Position numbers and translations under genes: made by a program
Shown here: one piece after another, positions 34,650 through 46,869 of the stretch
Layout: each line of letters begins with the position of its first letter
How positions within the stretch are numbered: position 1 is the first letter of the stretch
Notes under the pieces: generated by a model
Told to the model about the DNA's origin: nothing
The model's input: only the letters and a program-made list of their open reading frames with translations
Databases searched by the model: none
From: Acanthopleura granulata
Taxonomy: Eukaryota > Mollusca > Polyplacophora > Chitonida > Chitonidae
Length of the DNA: 64,000 nucleotides
Direction: 5' to 3'
NCBI GenBank assembly: GCA_016165875.1
Contig: JABBOT010000001.1
Coordinates: 34,775,011 to 34,839,010 of the forward strand

Positions 34650-35380
34650 TCTTGCATAACGTAATGCCTGCTTATTCATCAGAGAGAGTCGATATTTAAG
34701 TAAACCTAAACATTTTTTTCCCACAGACAAAATAACAGTTTCTTTTCGTGTCGGAGATGCTTTCCTGCCCCTTGATTAATTTGTAATGAACACGATCACG
34801 CTATTACAATGGAATAGCTGTGTGCTATAGCTTTCTCACCTGCATTTGCCCAGTCTGCGATACAACAATCTGGCAATAGAGCACTTCGGAATCACAAATA
34901 TGGACCTATATATGATTAAGAGAACGACAGCGCGATAACGTGAAGCGACTGAGCGCTGAAAATAGCATTATGTAGCTACGAAGCTATTTGTGAATGGAGC
35001 CAATAAAAAATCACGTACAAATTACACTATGGAGAAGTACAAACCGAGTAAGTGTTCAATCGTTGACTGACTTCCATATAATAACAGTGAAGGTGACCTT
35101 CGATTTAAAAATAAAACAGACCTAATTTAAGGAGGACAAGAATTGCATTCATTTCCTCCCGGAAACCGAAAACCTACAATAACCAAAGATTTTATATGTC
35201 GCCTCCATGTGATCGTCATCTGAGTTTGGTAACTTTCACAAGAAAATAGCCTGTATCGATTCCTTTACGCAAAGCAAACAAACAAAAAAGGATTTCATGG
35301 AGAAGTTAATTGGACTGATTGCAGAGTTTTTACCCTCGCCAGCGCTAATGCATGGCTATAAAACTTCCGATGACATAACT
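34650..35380 (-). repeat. block G of U4
   Basis: It contains cacagacaaaataacagtt, ctgccccttgattaatttgtaa, gaaaatagcctgtatcgattcc and gatgacataacttctttg. The first part matches 46740-46865 in U6 and 63822-63990 at the window's right end. The last part matches 48040-48180 in U6. Confidence 0.7.
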
Positions 35381-35989
35381 TCTTTGTTTTTCTTTTCCAC
35401 CCAGGAGTGTTATTCAACATGATTTACGTTCATTAAATCTTCCCACCTAAGTCTTCAATCTGCTGGCTTTATTATGATCGGGTATCTGTCGCAGACTTAA
35501 GGCAATACATTCCATTCGTTGTAGAATTTCAGTAACCGAACACCGCTTTTATCTGTGACCTGCCCGTGTCTGTACTGAGTTGGCTGAAATACTAATGCTT
35601 TATCAGCCTTTATAAGGCATCCTTAATACTGTATGTACCTCGGCATTACACATAATAAGAACTAAAGAGCGTTTTCTTTGGCTGATTAGACATTAAACTG
35701 AAGAAGTCTTATGATACCAGTAATAAAAGTCATAACCTGTCAATATGTAGGCAGCGCTGAATCTATTCCAGATTAGCCATCGGTCCGCTAAGACGACGAA
35801 CTTATGTACGTGATGTACCATCTTGCTGATATGTCTGATATGGGACGCTTGGCATTGTAGACTTTACCAAAATAATCAAAGCCCAGTCTTATGGTTTTCT
35901 TCAATATGACAGAAATATCCCAAGAAATACAATTTCAATAAAAATCACAAAGTGTCCGTATCATTGGGCTGTTAAATTTTTGCTACATT

Positions 35990-36960
35990 CTCAGCTGTTA
36001 TACTCGTGTTTTAAAGTGCACGATGTGTCACTGGGGCTGAATGTCGTTGTGACTTTAGTACCCGTTCTTTGAAACCTAACATGGGCAGAGCAAAATTTTC
36101 AAATTTTCCTTACACAAATACTTCCTCAGCCCCGTTGGGTACCTAGAAATTCAATATATCTCGCTATTAAATATATTTGACATTAGACATGTCAGTGAAT
36201 ATTATGCTGATTCTAAAGACCATGAGATGATTACTATTCAACAAGTCTTAAGTGACTGAAACTTGCCAATGTCGTTTCTCGACTATAGTCCTCTAGGATC
36301 ACTTTGGCAATATCAGTTTGGCTCTAAAATTGTTTTCGTCTCCAACGGCCTTTTCTGTAGGTTCAAATTCTGCACGGACAAATCGAAATGTGTGCCGCCT
36401 GGCATAATTCTAAACTATTCGGGCTGGATTTCTCTCATGTGCTATTGTCGCGATGTCACAATAGAGTAAATATGCTTGAGAAATACCCAATGTCAATTAT
36501 GCCAGCTCCGAAAAGATTACCTGGGAATCCGCCATCATGCCTTTTGTTCCTGACATGTGGATAACATGGGCTCAGGCGGTGGGTCACAGTCTCATTTAGT
36601 CCGGATTGACCTTGATATGTGAGTCAGCATGAGGCCTGGGTAAGTTAGTCTAGACACAAACACTTTATAACATACACGCCAATAACATAGGTAATACCAC
36701 TGTATGTCGGGACCCTGACAAGACAAAGTTGAACGGCTGTCTGCTACTTGGAGGCGTGTATATGTATGTGACACGCGACTAGGATACAAAGCGCCCCACA
36801 CACTAACAGGCAAATCTGAAGAATATTCTGATTTGTGTTCAAAGTGCCGTGACCACTGACACTCGCCTGGTGTCCACGACCTGGTCCATACCTTGTCGAG
36901 ATTAAGTTGGACAGCTGTCTACTACTTAGATATGATTATGTATATATCCCACTATCACTG
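35990..36960 (-). repeat. blocks H and C (first part) of U4
   Basis: It contains gttatactcgtgttttaaagtgc, gtgtcactggggctgaatg, ttcctgacatgtggataa, cttgatatgtgagtcagc, gaggcctgggtaagttagtctagac and aataccactgtatgtc. At 36729 and 36906 the word gttgaacggctgtctgctac / gttggacagctgtctactac is written twice, ~177 bases apart, a tandem duplication not seen in U6. Confidence 0.7.
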
Positions 36961-37020
36961 TAGGGCTGTGATTGCGTATGCGATGGCAGCTCTGTCGTCT
37001 TCCATAAGTCTATCTTAAAC

Positions 37021-37205
37021 GGGGGCTTCCGTGGCTCAGTCGGTTAGAGCGCTAACGCAGCGCAATGACCGAAGCCTCCCACCAATGCGTTCGCTGTGAG
37101 TTTAAGCCCAGCTCACGCTGGCTTCCTCTCCGGCAGTATGTGGGAAGGTCTGCCACCAACCTGCGGATGGTCAAATCAAATCAAAATCAAATAAATTAAT
37201 AAATC
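37021..37205 (+). mobile_element. tRNA-headed SINE-A with internal deletion
   Basis: This is the only copy in the window with an intact forward head. The A-box region is tggctcagtcggttagagcg (37032-37051) and the B-box-like core is tgagtttaagccca near 37096. The body has ctggcttcctctccggcagta, tgtgggaaggtctgccaccaacctgcgg and atggtc, then jumps straight to the AAATCAAATAAAT tail. About 100 bases of body (the ccaccataatgctgg part) are missing compared with the other copies. The head is tRNA-derived but is not a functional tRNA. Confidence 0.85.
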
Positions 37206-37829
37206 TGCCTTAAACACCTTTGTACTTCCCGTGCTGTCCGCAGCACATCCAGTCTGGGGCCGTTAAAGAGTGTCTGTCCATACTCAGAGAAGCCTTAGCT
37301 GTGAATTCCAGGTGGGTGTCTGCATGTGTCGTCATTCTCCAGAAATGATTGAATCTTGGACAAATTCCAAATCTATCCGCCATGTTTGAAATGCGCACTC
37401 CTCAATGCACAGGGAACTATGAATACAAGGGAGATAACCAAGAGGCAGGTTTCTGTTCTCGCTTTACGTTGTTTATAGATCATTTCTAAGTCTTTACTTG
37501 TGAGACGGATCTTAAAGAATTAGCCCACTTGTCACACAGGCTTGTCGAATGAGTGGCAGTGGTATCCCTTGTGATGCACCTAAAATTTGTCCAAATTACA
37601 ACTAGTTTTATACCCGTGTGGATTTATCAATCATTACACATGGAGATACCTACCTGAAATTGACAGTGGTGGTGGGGGACGGGGCTCAAAGAGCACGGGC
37701 AGACACGTTTTACTGCCCTCAGGCTCGATGTATTGAAGACAGCACTGGAAGTACAGAGGTTTTTAGGTTAGCCTTATGGAAGACGACAGGGCTGTGATCG
37801 TACAAGTATTCACAGTTTTAGGTGTTTTA
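37206..37829. other. extra sequence inside block C of U4
   Basis: This separates the two parts of block C and has no counterpart in U6. Except for the flanking SINE-A pieces (37021 and 37830) I recognise nothing in it. A 62-codon minus-strand frame (37210-37398) has no known domain. Confidence 0.4.
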
Positions 37830-37925
37830 CCTACTCAGGAATAGTTTACTTAAACGACGGCTGGCAGCATTATGGTAGGAGGCAACCGGGGGAGAAACCA
37901 CAACTATCCCCAGGTTGGTGTCGGA
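37830..37925 (-). mobile_element. SINE-A fragment
   Basis: Reverse orientation: gttttacctactcaggaata, cttaaacgacggctggcagc, attatggtaggaggcaaccggg and ccccaggttggt. The head is missing. It is one of the more diverged copies. Confidence 0.75.
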
Positions 37926-37929
37926 CAGT

Positions 37930-38200
37930 TGGATACAAAGCGTAACTGGCGAGTTTTCAAGTATCTGTTGATTTAATGGGTATGGTCCAGTGATGCTCGT
38001 CAGCTGCCCACGACCAGGACAGCATCGCCCACTCCCCCCACTCCCCCAAGCAGATGATCTGTCATTACCCAGACACCTCAGCGTTGGACTTCCGATCCGG
38101 CGCTTGGAATGCCTGTCAACGGAGCAAACTCGCCAGCCGAGTGTCGGGTATGTCCGCCTCAAGTCAACTGTTAATTGTTGAATAGCTGCGTGAAGAAATA
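37930..38200 (-). repeat. block C (second part) of U4
   Basis: It contains taatgggtatggtccagtgatgctcg, agcagatgatctgtcattac, cagacacctcagcgttggacttcc and cctgtcaacggagcaaactcgccag. It parallels 49995-50200 of U6 closely and complements 11500-11620 of U1. Both strands have short open frames here but the frames change between copies. Confidence 0.75.
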
Positions 38201-38904
38201 GAAAAAAAAAACTTTGTGAAAATAGTCGGTAGTAGGCCACATATGAACATCTAGGTCAGCGGTAGCTAGAGGAAGTGAGTTCTGAATCCCCGTCTCTAGA
38301 AAGTTGCCAAGTGGAGAAACTAGAAAGTGGACAAAACAAGCGAAAACACACTGTGTGATCATCTACATCTACAACACTTTGATAAAGCAAAATAAAGGTT
38401 AGAATGACTGAATATAAGCCAAGGTGATCAGTGAGTATTATGATAATAAACATATTTTCAATTTTATTATGTAATTTTGCACTTACAGGATGGCGGTTTA
38501 AATAGATAGATGAATGAAAGTTTGATGCCTGGGGTAGACCAGCGCCGTTTCCCAGGTAACTGACAACATCTTGATTTAAACAGCAGCCAAAGAAGCCAAA
38601 GAGCCAAGATCTGCATTCGCGCGTGCAATACAATACTAGTGGAGCTCATATGGCGTCATACCCATTCGTTTATTGACATGATAATGGTCCGGCTTAAATA
38701 CGCAATAGACACAAACCAGCGAGATATTGAGCAGACAGCCTATTGTTTTCTCCAATTCTGAAAGCCTTCTTGTATTGTTCTCTGACACTTGGTTAACCCC
38801 AAAACAGGCAAGGGCCCATAGATTTGTTGTAAACCCCTGAACAATGCTGTGTTACTCCAGGGCGTGTAGATTTTAGTTGTTGCGGACACAACTAAATACA
38901 TTGA

Positions 38905-39000
38905 ATAAGAAGGGTTTGTTTTACAACACTCTTCTCAAGTTAAAGTTTCAAGTATTTATTTTCATATCTGTATGGGCATTGCATTTTGCTACCAATACCC
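38905..39000 (+). repeat. piece of block B, flipped inside U4
   Basis: The words caagtatttattttcatatctgtatgggcattgcat match 9385-9435 of U1 in the same orientation, although U4 as a whole is inverted. U3, U5 and U6 have the complement (for example tgtccataaaggcatg). So this small piece was inverted in U4 only. Confidence 0.6.
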
Positions 39001-39085
39001 AAGGCAAATATGGCCATTTTTTTTTTATGAAAGTACGGTGGGTTGTCAATCTATTGTTTTTGTGAAAGAATAAGACTAGATAGAT

Positions 39086-39500
39086 CAATCTGTCGGGGCG
39101 CCACTAATTGGAGAGGACGCTCCTGACTTATGTATTTACTTGATTGGTGCTTTACGCATTATTCAAGAATATTTCACTTATACCACGGCATCCAGCATTA
39201 TGGTGGGATCAAACCGGGCATAGTCCGGAGGAACCCACGACCATCCGTAGGTTGCTGGAAGACCTTCCCACGTACGGCCGGAGGGGAAGACCTCCAGACA
39301 TAATCCGTGAATCTTTCATCAGATGATTGACTATGCAGTGTTTGTACTGGCTTTGTGTTCCAAGTGATAAGACTGTCCAGTTGACTTAGAAGCTCGAGTG
39401 CACAACCTAGATATAATACTATAGTCTCATGCTTAGATTAAGGACACACTGGCGACCCTTAGGCGGCGCTCTTTAATCATTAGTTGTCATTTCGCTAGTT
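39086..39500 (-). repeat. block A of U4, split by a SINE
   Basis: The left part is tcaatctgtcggggcgccactaa (39083-39128). The right part is cgtgaatctttcatcagatgattg to gcgacccttaggcggcgc (39306-39500). In U5 these parts are joined without a gap except for ordinary block sequence. Confidence 0.75.
39129..39305 (-). mobile_element. SINE-A inserted in block A
   Basis: Reverse orientation: tgtatttacttgattggtgc, tttacgcattattcaagaat, atttcacttataccacggc, cagcattatggtggga, ccatccgtaggttgctgg and accttcccacgtacggccgg. The tRNA-like head is absent. The insertion point in block A is confirmed by the unbroken U5 copy. Confidence 0.85.
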
Positions 39501-40139
39501 TCCTACTAAAACAGCTGTCGTTTCTGGTAGAAAAAATAGCACAACAATTCTGTTAATGATTACCGTGATTTTGATGTAAATCAGTTTATAAGTGCTTAAC
39601 TCTCCAAGTTTCTCGCAGTCACTGGGGAAACCACCAGGGAAAGCACTGGAAAGATATGATTATCACATCAAGCCGTTGATACAGGCAATAAATGACCTTT
39701 GTAAGAGAGTTATGCCATTTTCCATTCTGTTTAACGTCACGCACTTATTCTACAAACCAAAAACTTATTTGTGACGGTGATCAAACGTCAATAAAACTCG
39801 ACCATGTAATGTCCAGTTCATACTCAGGAAAAAAAAACACTCATCTGAAACTTTACGATATAATCTTTTGTCGTCTATCCAAACAGAAGACATATAGAGC
39901 ATATACATATGTTTATACGGATTAAAAGTATTAATGCGATAATCGAAACATTATTATATTTGTGGTGATGTAGCATGACTGTTCGTGACCGGTTGAAAAT
40001 TGTCTCTTGGAAAGGAGACGGGGGAATACACGATTGTAGTCATTGGGTGTGATATCTCGGAGGTGCTGGTAATACTTTCAACCGGCGGATACACATAGAA
40101 GGCTGCTTTTTTCTCCACGCATTTTTTGTGATTTTTTTT

Positions 40140-40465
40140 ATAATAAAACATTCTTACTATTGGCACTCGTCAAACTATAGCGAAAAGAGGTATCCCTATC
40201 TGCTTATTCGGGATGGCTTGATCTCATGCAAACGCATATAATTATGTTAGATTAAATTAGCCATAACTGCTTCATTCCATTTGTTTTACAGAGAGAACAT
40301 TTTAATGACAGACCAGAATTATTGCTTCTGTCTATTACGCCATCGTCGAAAAACCGTCTGCGTCCTTTCTTCGATATTAAGAGGGGTGGTAACCCTGAAA
40401 GAAACACTTTGCTTTACTCTAGCTGTGAGTATGCCTCGGGTGTTTATGTTTAATGTGCTATGACT
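40140..40465 (-). repeat. block W of U4
   Basis: It contains ttataataaaacattcttactattggcac, gaacattttaatgacagaccaga and a run on to cttcgatattaagagg. It parallels 44850-45190 of U5 (ttataatgaaacatttttactatcggca, aataaaagaccagaagcattg). Confidence 0.65.
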
Positions 40466-42284
40466 GTTAATACATTCTCTATATGTATGATGAGACGTGG
40501 GATTATGTGGAAAACTTATTTTTGAAGTTGTATATATGTTTCGTCAATGACAAATAAGCATGCTTTAGTAGTCATATATCAATGTAGCTTTGCACCTGGA
40601 CGTTAACGGCTAGGTAATACATGAATGAAGCTTCCTGAAGTAAACCAACGCCGCTGTTTAGGTGCCTGACAAACTTCCTGACTTAAACCGCAGCCAAACA
40701 ATCCAGCTCTAGATTTTATCCTGCGAACTCGTTGACACAATGTACGATTTGGCAGCTTCCTTGGCTGCTATTAGGAAGTTCATGAATGTGTGCAGCTGCT
40801 ACCGTCAACCCCCAAATATCCAAGTATCAGTAGATTGACATCCAAACTTTGAACAGCGCGGACATACTCCAAGACCTGTAGATTTTAGCTGGGACCGATA
40901 CGCGAGGATACACGGGGCATAGTAGCAAGAGACGGGTCGACAAACAGCAATTCATTTATAACGATTTCCACTGGCAGAATCTCTGTGTATACACCCCACA
41001 ACGAACAGGTTGTCTATATCTCTAGTCTCAGGACAAAGATGTATAATTGATTTTCCAGTGGCAAATGTCTTTGATCTGAATTTCTATTACTGAATATTTT
41101 GTTGATCTTCGTCGAGATTGACAGGCAAGTGGTAGCATATAATGCAGTGTCCATAAAGGCATGAAAATAAACCCTAGACATTTTAATCTGAGAATGGTGC
41201 TTTTGTCAAATAAAAGCTTCTTGTTCAGTGCGGGTCGGGCAGATGTATGTTAATGGTGTTAAGTGGAGCGATTTTGTTTGAAGAAATAGTGAATTGACAC
41301 TCAGGAGTTTTAGTCAAACAAAAGAGCTCTAAAAATGATGCTTGGTATTCTTAATTTGAAAACTTGCCCACATACCACTTAGAATCAAGTAATGTTTTTT
41401 TAGAGTTTTCCGATATCCGGGAAGTTTGTACAAGCATTTTGCGTGATTAGAAACATTTGCTGATTTCTTCCCTGACGTTGTTCCTACAATGGCTTGGGGG
41501 TGTTGGGAAATCACCTCACCAATCCTAAGGATTTAAGTAGGGAATCATTTGCGGTTCTATATCCTGACTCTAAAAACAGATTCATATAGGTGATTATCCG
41601 TAAATGTTTTTGTTATTATGGAAATCCAGCTTTACATCATATTTTTCTTTCAGTACCTCTCTTGATGTTCACAGAAACGCACTCCTATTTAAAATTAATT
41701 TCTTGTAGGATGTCCGAGGGTTTCGTTATGAAAACTATTCAACAGCCGTTACCATGCAATCATGTCAACAGAAATTCTCTATCTCAGTATTGTTCATAGA
41801 CATTACAACGTGCATTCCATACTGTCTGGTCGCGTCGGGCAAGACTGCCGCCGATATGCTTAAGGACGATATTCTGATGTAAACATCCACAATATAGAGA
41901 GAGTAAAACCATAGCAGCGACGCCAGTGCAATACTCGGCAAATGGGCGTACAAAGTCAGTAAAATACGACACCTTGTCAGTTTACGTTAGATCTTTAACT
42001 CTGACTGTGCATGTAAATATATAAATCATAGCAACTTGTCCATTCCTTAGCATAATTCCTCCAGGAGAATTAGATAACAAAAATGCAATGATGTCAGTAG
42101 CAACGGTACCGCATGGGTCAGACTGGGCGTTCGTCCAAAAGCAGGTCACGGAATACAAAGGTTATGATTATATCAGAAAAAATGTATTACTTCAACAGCA
42201 TCACATGAATAAATCAGTAGGCCTATTTTAGTGAAAACAACAAAAGATACACATCAGCAACAATATGGTTATGTATTTGGAGTT

Positions 42285-42725
42285 CATGAAGCAATCGTCA
42301 CTGGTGACATATCAACTGAAATCACGTTTAATCCAGTCTGGGTTGGCGCAAGCTAAACCGATGGCTTGGATTGGGGTAAATTGCCCCTGTTCAATCTGTC
42401 GGAGCGCTACTAACTACAGCAGATGCTCCAGACCTAGGCTGTGAATCATTCATTAGAGGATTGTCACAGATTGTTTTCCTTGTGATAACTCTTTCCCACT
42501 GGCTTAGTAGCTTGTGTGCACAGCCTAGAAATAACACTATAATCACCTGCTTAGGTTAAGGTCAGAGTGGCGGGCCATCGACGGAGGCGATGTCAATCTT
42601 ACGGGCGCGATTCCCGATAACCACGGCTAAACAAGGGCGAATAGCCAGAGCCGGTTTGTTATCACCCAGCCTGACCTTTATATTGCCTTGGCGGATAATA
42701 TATAGCCTGAACTAGCAGCATTGCT
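42285..42725 (-). repeat. block A of U5
   Basis: It contains gcaatcgtcactgg, accgatggcttggattggg, gaatcattcattagaggattgtcac, cttgtgataactctttcccac, gtgtgcacagcctagaaataacac and gatgtcaatcttacggg. It is the best-kept inverted copy of block A. Confidence 0.8.
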
Positions 42726-43039
42726 AGAATGAAAGAGGTTAGCCGAAAAAGGTGATGAAAATAGTCCGGATCATGATGTGGTGTATCTGCTGGACAAAGA
42801 GGACATACCCAATGATTAAAGCTCATGGCCTTTCAACAACAAATGCCATTGAACTGCAACAAGGTGTCAGGAAAGCAATATGCCAATTGATGCTGAAGCT
42901 TTTCGCTAAGCAGAAGACGAGGCAGAAGACGTTGAGTATAACAAGCAAAACCTTCGTTGCTTTAAATTACAACATAAACAAGGCAATAATGTCATATTCA
43001 GTTCTTAATGATAAATCATTAATCATGGTTAAATGACTA

Positions 43040-43880
43040 GTCTGTACTTCCAACACAAAATGATGATCACACTCCTGTTTAGAAGCGACTAATACCGTCG
43101 AACAGAAAGATAAGACGAAGTAGTTTTCTGAAATATCATTTACATATTCGGCCAAACACTCAATTGTCACTGATATCTAGGATATCGGCCTGATCTTAGC
43201 CTAATGGCTGGGAAATAGGTCTGTTACTACCTTTGTAGGTTCTGAATGACCGGTCCAGACAGACCCCAAAATGTAGAGCGTTTTGAAAGTCACATACGAG
43301 AGTCAAATTAGGCATCTTCTAAGACAAAGTGGAAGAGGGTAACATGACTGGACATTAGTAAGAAAAAAAACTGGCTATTTTAGTTTAAAAGCAAATTCAT
43401 GAGTTTGGGGAAAGCCTTGTTTATTTTGCAAGGGAGACTTTTAAAATGTGCAGTGGCGCTTTTATTTCTTATCCCATATCTACTTTGATATAATTATGGA
43501 ATACACCTACACATTGGACGACTTGACTTATGGATAGGCAGTTCGACAATATAATGGCAAATTGACAATTGAATTGGTAAACTGATAAAGTGATAAATTA
43601 CTTTTTTTCTTTTCTGGAAATTAATCTATTTGTACTGCGCTAACGACACCCATTCCATCAATAAACTACATTATACCCGTGAGATGAAACCTTTGAATGC
43701 ATTTCACAGGCTGAAATTGCTTATAAACATGTTTCACAGTATAACCTAAATCGACTGAATTACATATTACCGACCTTAAGTCGACTCCATCATAAAAAAC
43801 AAGCAGGCTTCAAATACGGATAATGATAAATAGAATAGCCACTCACAATAATAATTCACAATAACCGGGAAATAACCCAG
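43040..43880 (-). repeat. block Z of U5
   Basis: It contains ttagaagcgactaataccgtcg, gcctgatcttagcctaatggctggg, aatgaccggtccagacagacc, aggcatcttctaagaca and caattgaattggtaaactgataaagtg. It gives the uninterrupted form of the sites hit by the MITE in U1 and by the Tc1-like element in U3. Confidence 0.75.
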
Positions 43881-45339
43881 ATTAATTACAATCTGATGAC
43901 GACTTGAAGAACTGAGAAAAATAGATACTTGTTCACTTTATGATGTGAGCAACGTTTTATCTTTAGTGGTTTAATGTGCTGTTGTATTGCTCGTTTTGGG
44001 TTAATTTCTTATTTACGTGGTGTTGAAGAATACATTACTCATAGTCCCTATGTTGGGACATCTGAACTCTGGTTGTCAACTGTACCGCGCAGTGGGAAAA
44101 CATCCGGGCTTTTCCAGCTTCTGAAAAACCTGCTGACGCGATGGGAGTCAGTCAAAGTGAGTAATGGGTCACAACACGTGATCTTATTGGTCAGTTTGGC
44201 CAGCACTGGCCTACTGGGATAGTTCGGAAGCATAAATGAATCATTCAAGTATTATCTATCAAAGAATTATTGAATTAGCTTAGACTACAAGGAGATTCTC
44301 ACTCATGCAATCTTTATAACCGATAAAGGCGCTTCAAGTGTTCAAAGACCGCTATTTCTTTGGTGTGGTACAAAAAAACCCATGTGGCTATGTTAAAGCA
44401 TTTTAACCCTGGAGACTTACAATTCTGCAAATTTTGTGCATTTATTTTTCGAGTCTCTGCGACACACCAGATTTTGCTCGGACTTTAACACAGTTTCAAG
44501 TAGAAATCACTGGAAAGTAGACATAAAAACTAGCTAGAGTTGATTCATATGATGACGCTCGTAATCTCTCATTCTGTTGAATAGGCATAGGTGATCATGT
44601 GCTTTTGTTTGTCCCAAGCATAAACCGTTTTGCGCATGCTTACTTATGTTGTACTCGAAACAGTTATATGGCGTATTAACTCAGTATTATTGGGGGACAT
44701 CAAGCCGCCAGTATAATCAATCATTGACGTTGTCGCTTACGGGAGAGTTGGGCAATTTTCTCTTCTGCTTAATGTCGGGAACTCGTTCTGAGAATGCACA
44801 AAGTTATTTGTAATGGCGATAAAATGCTATTAAAACTCGACCTCTTATAATGAAACATTTTTACTATCGGCATACATTAAACTATAGATAAACAAGATAC
44901 CCGGGTCTGTTGAATCGAGATGGTTTAACCTCATCTGCATATATTTATGTTAGGCTAAATCAACCACAACACTTTCATTCAAATTGTTGTACAATACTTT
45001 AATTTAAGCTAGATATTTTAATAAAAGACCAGAAGCATTGTTTTTCTCTGTTGTGTTATTGTTGAAAATCCTTTTGAGTAGCTTCGTCGACATTGTCTTG
45101 TGTGGTAGTTTTGACAAGTTTATTTCACACTTGCTGTGATTCTGCCTCGGTTGTTGACTAAGCTTTATGTGCTATGACTGTGAATGTTTCCAAATAAATA
45201 AATTTCAAATATCCGGCCAACGGTGGATTTTTTCAACGCCTCGTGCGTGTTTTAAACTTGTTACTCTTCGGCTAAAATCGATAATCAACTTTTAAAAGAC
45301 GCCTGTGTTTGCCTGTTTTTTTTTTCATTTAGCTTGGTC

Positions 45340-46680
45340 GCTGCTACAAAGGGATTGTCGTCACACTCTGAATTCGCACCAACTGGCCATTCAAAGAAAC
45401 GTACACCTGTTCAGTGTTTTCGATGCTGTTGATTTGAAGAGAGCTACAAAAAAAAATAAACATCCTTACATAAGGTTTTCTATTTCTCACATCCTACCGA
45501 TCACACACTTATGTGAACCAGAGATCAGTTGTTCAACTCCTTCCGTAGTCACGTGTGATGTCAGACGTCTCAAATGGAGAAGGCGCCCGATTGTGTGTTA
45601 GGTTTCTAGTTTATTTGTGGGGTACACTGCGGGGCGTCCGTTCAGACATAAGTGTGGTTACGTGGAACGTTTGGCTGTATCCCGGGTGACAGCTTACAAA
45701 CTTTTGGAGGGTATTCGATAGAGCGTTTTAGTTTACCAGGGATTAGTTTACCAGTTTTAGTTGGCCAGGGATTTTGTGTAAGAAGCTAAATCCATATCTA
45801 CAAGACGGCTAGGTACACGTGCTTTTGTCACAAAACTCGACATGAGGACGAAAGATTAATTTTCCTTGCCTCTTCGGTAAGTTATTATTGCTCCCTAACT
45901 GCAACCATAGCTCTTCTTATCGATCAAGAAACATGCGAGAGATCGACACGGAGAAAGCCCTTCAATATCTCCGCTCGATAACAACAAACATACGACGTGG
46001 TTATTGGCTGGCAGAAGACCAAGTGGGACAAATGGCCACAGGACAAGTGGCGGCAGTGTCGCCCAGGGGTTGGGATGGGCATGCCAACAACGACTTATTG
46101 ATTACAACATCTATTATGGACTGTGGTTTGAAAAATCTGGGTTATCAGATATGTGAAATAATTGTACGACTAAAAATAGCCCCCGGTCGCGACGGGTCGC
46201 GAGTGCTTCGATGCAGAGAGAAAAAGATAACAACCGAAGCAGGTTTACATTCTCTGCTATTATCATCTCTACGTCAGACGTGCTACATCTGTCTAACAAA
46301 TACATATTGTTCTCATTTTGCCTCTGTGAAAGAAAATAATCCTTCCCATTATGAGTTCTGTGTCATTTTAATAATGTAGTGTTACATGCGGAATGACGAC
46401 GCCTCTATCTCGTTGAAGATATATTTATCCTATTTAAATCGCACGATCTCTCCAGGCTTTCCTCTGTGATCTGTAAATATGATAAAACGTCGTTCTCAGC
46501 AACACATTCTAAAGTGATGGACTTCAAAATCAGCTTCAACTTGAAGTTGATATTTCACATGTTTGTTCTGATAGGCAGAAAACCCCCGACAAATTATAGT
46601 TTACAGTTCATTTCCGGAGGATTAAGGATCAGAAATAGAAAAGTTAGAGCAAACAAAACAGCCCGATAATTTGGGAATAT
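45340..46680 (-). repeat. blocks F and E of U6
   Basis: It contains ttgttcaactccttcc, gtagtcacgtgtgatgtcag, ctgtatcccgggtgacagc, caagacggctaggtacacg, gagatcgacacgg, cgacgtggttattggctgg and gtggtttgaaaaatctgggtt. A 163-codon frame on the plus strand (45888-46379) is the longest in the window. U3, U4 and U7 have stops in the same stretch, so it is judged accidental. At 45743-45775 a piece of gtttaccagggatt is duplicated. Confidence 0.75.
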
Positions 46681-46869
46681 TGTTGAAACCTTTTCACCCA
46701 GCATCCTCATGTATAATTTAATGCTTGTTTATTTACTAACGTGCATCAACATTTGAATATGCATAAGTTTTATGCGTAGTTTTTCTTGTTGACGGAGAAG
46801 TTTTCCCGCACCTTGCTTAAATTGTAAGCAATGTTATTGTAAGACAATAGCTACATGCTGTTGTGATAC

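Larger units (their letters stand above)
33755..40465 (-). repeat. array copy U4 (inverted)
   Basis: Block F is cut to its last ~100 bases (33755-33850). E (33880-34610), G (34650-35380), D (35380-35700), H and C (35990-36960, 37930-38200), B (38905-39080, partly flipped), A (39086-39500), X (39520-39930) and W (40140-40460) follow. Blocks Y and Z are missing between A and X. It holds three SINE-A pieces and an internal duplication in C. Confidence 0.75.
40505..45195 (-). repeat. array copy U5 (inverted, missing F to C)
   Basis: It starts abruptly at ggaaaacttatttttgaa, matching 50459 in the middle of U6. So F, E, G, D, H and most of C are absent. It then has the C-B spacer (40620-40870), B (40975-41520), 41780-42000, A (42285-42725), Z (43040-43880), Y (43900-44700), X (44700-44870) and W (44850-45190). 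Block order is otherwise as in U6. A ~4.7-kb unit of this shape is what unequal exchange between U4 and U5 would leave. Confidence 0.75.

Noticed and set aside
37021..37110. Possible functional tRNA gene
   Set aside because: Only the A- and B-box-like parts fit. The arms do not pair and the sequence runs into a SINE body and an AT-rich tail. The same applies to 24106 and 3157.
45888..46379. 163-codon open frame, the longest in the window
   Set aside because: It lies in block E of U6. The same stretch in U3, U4 and U7 has stops and frame changes, and no domain is recognisable, so the openness is probably chance.
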